The position numbers and the translations under genes are program-made. 62,328 nucleotides of DNA, from assembly GCA_031546815.1 (NCBI GenBank), contig JAVBJV010000009.1:1-62328 (forward strand). The letters are read 5' to 3'. The DNA comes from JAVBJV01 sp031546815 (GTDB taxonomy: Bacteria; Pseudomonadota; Alphaproteobacteria; Acetobacterales; Acetobacteraceae). This document shows positions 56,632 to 62,328 of this stretch, one piece after another. The stretch's first letter is position 1. Every line of letters begins with the position of its first letter. The notes below the pieces were generated by a model. That model did not search any database, had not been told where the DNA came from, and saw only the letters and a list, made by a program, of their open reading frames with translations.

Positions 56632-59600
56632 TTGAGCATCATTTCACCGGCAGCATTGGCGCAAACCAACGCAATCACCCCTTCCTCCTACACACCGGGC
56701 AATGCCAACAATAGCGTGGCCGCCGTGCACGACGGGGGCGGCACGGTCGACCTGACCGGGACAGCTGCATTCTCCGGCAGTTCGGGAGCTGCTGGGGGGC
56801 TATACACCTACGCCCAGCTATGGGCATTGGGCTATATCACCGGCGGTGCTGACCCGGCCACGCTGACAAGCGGAACTATCACGCTCGGAGCCAAGGGGAC
56901 GGGGATTTCTGTATTTGACCCGGTAACCAATTCCAATATCGCCATTGCCACCTATAACTCAGCGGCATTTTCGGTGACGACACTCGCCAATACCGCCGCG
57001 GTGAATATTTACCAGCCGACCCCGGCAGGTGGGGGGCAGTTTTTCAACTCGACCATTGCCATCGTCGATGGCAGCGGCACAATGAATGTCGATCTGAGCA
57101 CGGGAACCATCCAGACTGGTAATGTCAAACAGGTTACCTATTTTCAGACCACCAACGGAACCTTGAACTGGGATTCCCGGAACACCGTCAACTGGTGGGC
57201 CAGGCCGCCAGTCACTACACCGGCACAGGTTATTCCCCCGGCGGAGCTTGCTCCTGGGGTCAGAGTCTGGCCCGGGACATTCACTGTTGATACCAGCGAT
57301 GGACCTGTTTCCAGGACGGTTAACAACCTTGCGGATTTTCAGGCGTATAATACCTGGCTGCAGACGCAGCTGGGTGACGGCAAGCTGGGAGCTGGCGCGG
57401 CCGCACAGACAAATTATGATAGGGCTATCAGCCGTGGGTATGGCACGACGGAAGTCGTCACCTATACCACCCATATTCCCACCCCGGACATTCCGGCGGA
57501 TGATCCGCTCTTTGCTCCGTATGGGACACGGGCGATTTTCGGGGTTGCTGGTGCCAACGCTGTTACCAATATCAGCGCAGGAGCATTCGTCGGCAATACC
57601 GGGCAGACCAACGATGGCTGGGTGGCGCAGGTTAGCAATGGGGGCCGCTTTAATAACAACGGCGAAATCTACTCATATGGCTATGTCCGAGGGGTTTATG
57701 TCGAGAGTGGCGGGCAGGTCGTCAATAATGGCATCTGGCGTGAAGCTGAAGCTTATGGCAGCGAAGTGCACGGTGTCGGGTCAAAGTTCATTAATAATGG
57801 TCTGGTGGCAACCGGAACTGGCAATGGCTGGATGCTTGTCGATTCGGGCGGCGAGATCCGCAATACTGCCGGGGCAACCATAAACCAGGTCTATGGCGTC
57901 CGTGGAAGCGGGCCTGGCGGTGCGATGATTCTATTGACTGGCGGAGGGTCCCAATTCATTAACGAAGCAGGTGGCACCGTAAACCTTGGCCGTGACTGGG
58001 ATGGTGTTACCGATACCGTTATTGGCGGTGGGGTGATCGGTATCGGTTTGGGCGGTAATTCGACCGTTCTGAACCAAGGCGCGATCAATCTCGGTGATGG
58101 CTTGCAGAACAGCGTCGGAATATACGTTCAGGGTGGGACTCCCACACTTCTCAATACGGGGACCATTACGGTCAATGGGCATTACCCGGCCGCAGCAGGA
58201 ACGGCACCGTTAGCTAATTACGGAATTGTCGTGACTCAAAATGCCAGAGGCACAATCGACAATGCCGGCCTGATCCAGCTGAACGGGATCAATGTTATCG
58301 GCATGGCGGCTTTCACCAGGGGCTGGGCAACCTCAAGCGGCACGATCAACGTGACCGATGGTGGCGGTGCCGGCGGTGGTTTGCGCAATTACGGCCTCTG
58401 GTCGCAGGATACTGGTTCAAAGATCACGCTGTCCGGCACAATCAACCTGCAGGGTGACTACGCGGTTGCGGCACATGCGCGTAGCGGCGGCGCGATTGAC
58501 GTGATCGACGCAGGCAAGGTGGTATTTGAAAGCGGGATCAACCAGATCGGTTTCTTCGCCTATGGCTCCGGCTCGACGATCAGCAACAACAGCACCAGCG
58601 CGCAGAATGTGACGACGGTCGGATCGACGCTGTATCGCATGGAAGACGGTGCGGACTTCACCGGCGCTGCCAGTGCCACCTCGACGCTGACGGCATCGGG
58701 CCTCAATTCGACGGCGGTGCTGGTCACCGGCAGCAACGGCGCGGGCGATCTGTCGGCGTTCAACTCCGGCGGCATGACGATTATCCTGACGGGTGCCGGG
58801 TCGACCGGTGTGCGGGTTGAAGGTGGCGCGCAGGGCAAGATCACCTCGGATGCGGTGATCGACATGGCAAGTCTGGCGGCGGTTGGCGCCGTTGCCGGGA
58901 TTGTCGATGGCCAGAAGCACGCACTGGACGGCACCGCGATTGGCGGCCCGATCACGGGTGTGCTGGCGAACGGCAGTCTGGCTGCGGGCGCAGCCGGGTT
59001 CGGGACGGGAACGCTGCTGGTGACAGAAGCGCATCTGAGTTCGACGGCGCCCAGCGTGATGGGCTATATCGCGCGTAACAGCGCCGAACTGAGCAACGTG
59101 GGCACGATTGCCTTCTCGGGCGCGGGTTCTGTCGGCATTCAGATTGAAAGTGGCTCGAAGGGTGGCAACACCGGCAGCGTCACAACATCCGGTGCCGGTT
59201 CGCAGGCGGTGCGTGTGCTCAGCGCCAGTCTGGTGAACAGCGGCACGATCACCGCGAACGGCACGGGTGTGTATGTTGAAGGCGCTGGCTCGACCATCGC
59301 CAACAATGACGGCACGATCCTGGCGACCAACGGTCTTGCGGCGATCCACCTGAGCACGGGGGCCAGCCTGAACCTTGTCGGTTCCGGCCTTGCCAACGCG
59401 ATTGAAGGTCGCGGCACGGCGCATGGCGTTCTGGTGGGCGACGGCGCTGTGAGCCTGAACATTCAGGACGCGCACATCATTGTGAGCGCGGCGGGTGCCA
59501 CGGGTCATGGTGTGGAAAACAAGGCCGAGATCTCGGGCCTGCGACTGACCAACACCACGATCGATGTTGCGAACGGCATCGGCCTGCGCACGGGTGCGAC

Positions 59601-61989
59601 GATCAGCGCGACCAACAGCGGCACGATCAACGTGTCGGGTTCGGGGACGGGGATTGCGTTCCAGTATGCTGACGGCAGCGCGACGCCGAACAGTCTGGAT
59701 CTGTCCGGTTCGCAGGCGCTGAACGTGATTGTCACGGGCGCTGGCGGCACGGGGATCTTCGCGAACACAACCGGTGAAGTGAACACCGCCGTGACGGTCG
59801 ATGTGCAGAACGCAGCCGGTGGTTCGGCGATGGCGTTTGGCAACAGCGTCGGCTCTGCGGTCAACCGTGGTTCGCTGACCTCGGCAAGCACGGTGGCTCC
59901 GACGGTTGCGGGCGGCATGGCGAACAGCTTCACCAACACGGCGACGGGTGTTGTCTCGAACACAGCGGCGAACGGCGTTGCGATGCGGTTCGACGATCAG
60001 GCGACAACGGTGCTGAACGCGGGTGCGATCACCGGTCTTGTCGATCTGGGCGCTGGCAACAACATGCTGGTCAACGTCGGCACGATCACGGGTAACGTGA
60101 CCGCTGCGGCCGGTGACAACACGCTGATCATCGATGGCGGCACAGTGACCGGCGCGATCATGCTGACAGGTGCAACCGGCACGAACGACGTGCTGCTGGA
60201 GAACGGTGCGACGCTGGGTTCGTTCGCCGGTTCCGGCGGTGCGGATACTGTGACGGTGGCCGGCAACGGCAACACATTCGGTCCGCTGGATGGTGCCGCC
60301 GGGTTCGACACGCTGGTGTTTGATCGGGTGACTGGCATTACCGGTGCAGACAACGTGCTGAACGGTGCGGCGGTGACCAACTTCGAACAGATGAACCTGG
60401 TCAATGCGTCGGATCTGACCGGTTATCTGACGACCCCGAACATGGGCGTCGGGGTGGATGCGACCAGCCGCTGGATGCTGACGGACAACTCGTCGATCGG
60501 CACGCTGACCAACGCGGGTCTGGTGGATGTTGGCGGTACGGAAGGTGGCTACCGCACGCTGACGGTGAAGAACCTGATCGGTCAGGACGGCACCATCCGG
60601 CTGTATACACATCTCGGCACGGATGGTTCTGAGTCTGACCGGATCCTTGTTGATGGCGGCACTGCAACCGGTTCGACAAAGCTTGCGATCGTGCAGGCGG
60701 GTGGGCTTGGTCTGTTTACGCCGGGTAACGGCATTCTGGTTGTCGACGCGCTGAATGGCGCGACGACAGGTGGGGCCTTCACGCTGGCCGGGCCTGTCGT
60801 GGCGGGTGCGTATGAATACCGGTTGTTCTACGGCGCACGCGACGGCAGCGCACACGACAGCTGGTATCTGCGGTCCGAGTGCGGATCGGTAGAGGAATGC
60901 GCGGTCCCGCCGCCTCCGCCGCCGCCGGGTTGCGAAGAAACCAACTCGTGCCCGGTGCCTCCGCCGGTTGTGCCGGAGTATCGTGCGGAAGTGTCGCTGT
61001 ATGCGGTGGCGAACTCGATGCCGCTGATCTACGGGCGGACGTTGCTGGACGGTCTGCACAAGCGGGTTGGTGAAGAAGAAGACCTGCGCGGGCGTCTTGG
61101 CCAGTCGGGTGGTTCGTATGTGAACGGTGCCTGGGGCCGGATGATCGGTCAGTTCGGCGAGATCGATGGCAACGGCGTGCGTGGCAATGGCCCGGACTAC
61201 GACTACAAGCTCTACACGATGCAGAGCGGGATGGACGTGTTCCGTCGCACGGGCGACACCGGTCATCGTGACCATGCCGGGTTCTATCTGGCGGCTGGCC
61301 GCATGGAAGCCGACGTGACGGCGGATAGCGGTCGCCGTGCGGGCAAGAACGTGATGGATGCGTACTCGCTGGGTGGTTACTGGACACATTTCGGTCCGAC
61401 CGGCTGGTATGTGGACGCTGTTCTGCAGGGGACACTCTACGACACGGACATCACGTCTGTGCGTGGTATCGGCAACCTGCAGACGGATGGCTACGGTCTG
61501 GCGGCATCGCTGGAAGCCGGTTACCCGATCAATCTGGGTGGCAAGCTGATCCTTGAACCGCAGGCACAGGTCGTCTGGCAGATGACCCGTATGGACAGCG
61601 CGACGGACAACCTGACTGCTGTTGTGGACTTTGCGGATGGTCGCTCGCTGGCTGGTCGTCTTGGTGCACGTCTTGTGAACAGCTGGACGTTGCAGGAAGG
61701 CACCCCGACTGCGTCTCCGCTGCTGCTGACGGCGTGGGTATCGCCGAACGTGTGGCACGAATTCCAGGGCGATACGCACACAACGGTGTCGGCACCGGGT
61801 GTTGCGGGCAGTGGCGTTCGGTTCAACTCGGACCTTGGCGGGACGTGGGGCGAGGTGAATGTTGGCGTGAACGCACAGATCAACCGTGCGACCTCGCTGA
61901 TCGCCAACGCTGGCTACAGCTTCGGGCTGGGAAGTGATGTGGATCGCACCGCTTACGAAGGCCGCGTCGGACTGCGTGTGAACTGGTAA
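56632..61989 (+). CDS. Giant autotransporter adhesin-like protein (type Va), signal-peptide start out of frame
   Basis: The product is 1785 aa counted from a TTG at 56632. The passenger (to about residue 1420) is rich in Gly, Thr, Asn, Ser and Val with many GTI/NNG turns, typical of a secreted beta-helix. A Pro-rich linker (PPPPPPPG near 1427-1434) leads to a C-terminal autotransporter barrel of about 280 residues ending in VGLRVNW. The TTG cuts into the signal peptide: the same frame is open back to 56548 and reads VKSAAIIFGALGALSIISP before PAALAQ, but has no start codon there. An ATG at 56519 would supply MFQNSIRSHKVGVLLGG if the G6 tract at 56564-56569 had one more G. The real gene is thus probably 56519-61989, phase-variable, mutated or misassembled. 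From 58417 to 61779 it contains no TTA, CTA or TCA codons. Confidence 0.85.
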   Translation: MSIISPAALAQTNAITPSSYTPGNANNSVAAVHDGGGTVDLTGTAAFSGSSGAAGGLYTYAQLWALGYITGGADPATLTSGTITLGAKGTGISVFDPVTNSNIAIATYNSAAFSVTTLANTAAVNIYQPTPAGGGQFFNSTIAIVDGSGTMNVDLSTGTIQTGNVKQVTYFQTTNGTLNWDSRNTVNWWARPPVTTPAQVIPPAELAPGVRVWPGTFTVDTSDGPVSRTVNNLADFQAYNTWLQTQLGDGKLGAGAAAQTNYDRAISRGYGTTEVVTYTTHIPTPDIPADDPLFAPYGTRAIFGVAGANAVTNISAGAFVGNTGQTNDGWVAQVSNGGRFNNNGEIYSYGYVRGVYVESGGQVVNNGIWREAEAYGSEVHGVGSKFINNGLVATGTGNGWMLVDSGGEIRNTAGATINQVYGVRGSGPGGAMILLTGGGSQFINEAGGTVNLGRDWDGVTDTVIGGGVIGIGLGGNSTVLNQGAINLGDGLQNSVGIYVQGGTPTLLNTGTITVNGHYPAAAGTAPLANYGIVVTQNARGTIDNAGLIQLNGINVIGMAAFTRGWATSSGTINVTDGGGAGGGLRNYGLWSQDTGSKITLSGTINLQGDYAVAAHARSGGAIDVIDAGKVVFESGINQIGFFAYGSGSTISNNSTSAQNVTTVGSTLYRMEDGADFTGAASATSTLTASGLNSTAVLVTGSNGAGDLSAFNSGGMTIILTGAGSTGVRVEGGAQGKITSDAVIDMASLAAVGAVAGIVDGQKHALDGTAIGGPITGVLANGSLAAGAAGFGTGTLLVTEAHLSSTAPSVMGYIARNSAELSNVGTIAFSGAGSVGIQIESGSKGGNTGSVTTSGAGSQAVRVLSASLVNSGTITANGTGVYVEGAGSTIANNDGTILATNGLAAIHLSTGASLNLVGSGLANAIEGRGTAHGVLVGDGAVSLNIQDAHIIVSAAGATGHGVENKAEISGLRLTNTTIDVANGIGLRTGATISATNSGTINVSGSGTGIAFQYADGSATPNSLDLSGSQALNVIVTGAGGTGIFANTTGEVNTAVTVDVQNAAGGSAMAFGNSVGSAVNRGSLTSASTVAPTVAGGMANSFTNTATGVVSNTAANGVAMRFDDQATTVLNAGAITGLVDLGAGNNMLVNVGTITGNVTAAAGDNTLIIDGGTVTGAIMLTGATGTNDVLLENGATLGSFAGSGGADTVTVAGNGNTFGPLDGAAGFDTLVFDRVTGITGADNVLNGAAVTNFEQMNLVNASDLTGYLTTPNMGVGVDATSRWMLTDNSSIGTLTNAGLVDVGGTEGGYRTLTVKNLIGQDGTIRLYTHLGTDGSESDRILVDGGTATGSTKLAIVQAGGLGLFTPGNGILVVDALNGATTGGAFTLAGPVVAGAYEYRLFYGARDGSAHDSWYLRSECGSVEECAVPPPPPPPGCEETNSCPVPPPVVPEYRAEVSLYAVANSMPLIYGRTLLDGLHKRVGEEEDLRGRLGQSGGSYVNGAWGRMIGQFGEIDGNGVRGNGPDYDYKLYTMQSGMDVFRRTGDTGHRDHAGFYLAAGRMEADVTADSGRRAGKNVMDAYSLGGYWTHFGPTGWYVDAVLQGTLYDTDITSVRGIGNLQTDGYGLAASLEAGYPINLGGKLILEPQAQVVWQMTRMDSATDNLTAVVDFADGRSLAGRLGARLVNSWTLQEGTPTASPLLLTAWVSPNVWHEFQGDTHTTVSAPGVAGSGVRFNSDLGGTWGEVNVGVNAQINRATSLIANAGYSFGLGSDVDRTAYEGRVGLRVNW

Positions 61990-62010
61990 CAGTCACGCCC
62001 GTTTGAGTGA

Positions 62011-62039
62011 AAAAGCCCCGCATCATGCGGGGCTTTTTT
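62011..62039 (+). terminator. Terminator of the autotransporter gene
   Basis: A 12-bp stem (62011-62022 with 62026-62037) with a 3-nt loop is followed by T residues to 62039. The 5' arm is preceded by As, so it may also act on the convergent partial gene. Confidence 0.9.
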
Positions 62040-62058
62040 GTTGGGAGGCAAAGGCCTT

Positions 62059-62328
62059 CTAATCCACGCGTATCCGGGCACGCGTCACAACATCTGACCA
62101 CTTGGTGATTTCAGATTGGATAAATGCCTCGAACGATGCGGCGGTGCCGCCGACCGGGTCGCCGCCCTGTTCGCGGATCAGCGATGCAACAGCAGGCTGA
62201 CGGAGTACCGTGTCGCAGTCCGCGGCAATTTTGCGGATGACAGCTTCGGGCGCTCCTGCCGGGGCCTGTAGTCCGAACCAGGCTGTAGCCTCGACCTGCG
62301 GCAGCCCGACCTCGGCCGTGGTGGGGAC
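62059..62328 (-). CDS. Tripartite tricarboxylate transporter substrate-binding protein (TctC/Bug family), C-terminal part
   Basis: The reading frame is open to the window edge on the minus strand, giving 89 residues of C-terminus and a TAG stop. The segment TTAEVGLPQVEATAWFGLQAP, followed by GAPEAVIRKIAADCDTVL and then FIQSEITKWSDVV, is the standard end of TctC/Bug binding proteins, which capture organic acids in the periplasm. The start and ligand site lie outside. It was read directly from the end of the window. Confidence 0.85.
   Translation of the reverse strand, partial: VPTTAEVGLPQVEATAWFGLQAPAGAPEAVIRKIAADCDTVLRQPAVASLIREQGGDPVGGTAASFEAFIQSEITKWSDVVTRARIRVD

Noticed and set aside
58417..61779. 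A 1120-aa open frame antisense to the autotransporter
   Set aside because: It is in register with the sense codons and exists only because the sense strand avoids TTA, CTA and TCA; its predicted sequence is Arg/His/Gln-rich with no domain.

Overview
The window is a gene-dense chromosomal segment of about 62 kb, GC-rich in nearly all genes. The gene content points to an alphaproteobacterium, probably Rhodospirillales or Acetobacterales in the wide sense. Supporting signs are a complete cbb3 oxidase locus with ccoGHIS (fixGHIS), an NDUFS4-type complex I accessory subunit, an RpoH-type sigma factor, HisZ, and Cox/XdhC-type molybdoenzyme maturation genes. The genus cannot be decided from the sequence alone. 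Genes are packed tightly, with many ATGA stop/start overlaps and several TTG or GTG starts.

Layout. 1-2.7 kb: the 3' part of an HtrA/Deg protease, then a zinc locus in which zur diverges from hisI-cobW around a Zur-box-like palindrome. 2.7-6.1 kb: a minus-strand set of nudix hydrolase, AlaX-type editing protein, sulfurtransferase and cystathionine beta-lyase. 6.2-10.5 kb: a small membrane protein, a DMT exporter whose ribosome binding site lies inside a hairpin, an Uup-type ABC-F ATPase, an isoaspartyl peptidase and an unlisted 44-aa lipoprotein. 10.6-18.6 kb: a chemotaxis operon cheA-W-Y-B-R running directly into hisZ and purA. 18.8-21.2 kb: a degenerate (pseudo) protein kinase with a membrane partner. 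21.2-25.6 kb: rpoH, rluD and a TetR regulator with twin operators. 25.7-28.1 kb: pxpABC (5-oxoprolinase). 28.1-38.2 kb: the cbb3 oxidase and its assembly genes under a perfect FNR/FixK box. 38.4-42.5 kb: a CHAP-domain exported protein, a RidA-like protein, an oxidoreductase, an MFS exporter and a lipoprotein. 42.6-47.8 kb: a Cox/XdhC-type molybdoenzyme maturation set with no structural subunits in view. 47.9-51.6 kb: two tandem antiporter paralogues and an isocitrate lyase/PEP mutase-family enzyme. 51.6-54.7 kb: a TPP-riboswitch-controlled pyrimidine (HMP) uptake system thiZXY, interrupted by an opposite-strand hydrolase. 54.8-55.9 kb: a DUF192 protein, tRNA-Pro and tRNA-Arg, and an NDUFS4-like subunit. 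55.9-62.0 kb: a gene-poor AT-rich stretch followed by a giant autotransporter. The window ends inside a TctC-type binding protein.

The observations most worth following are these. (1) Two copies (18594-18735 and 38221-38354) of a structured intergenic element of about 140 bp, flanked by TA on both sides; a base-pair change between the copies preserves pairing. (2) The autotransporter's signal peptide is out of frame with its only plausible ATG across a G6 tract, which suggests phase variation, a mutation or an assembly error. (3) The pseudokinase/membrane-protein pair. (4) A thi operon split by an antisense gene. (5) Hairpin- or riboswitch-linked start sites.
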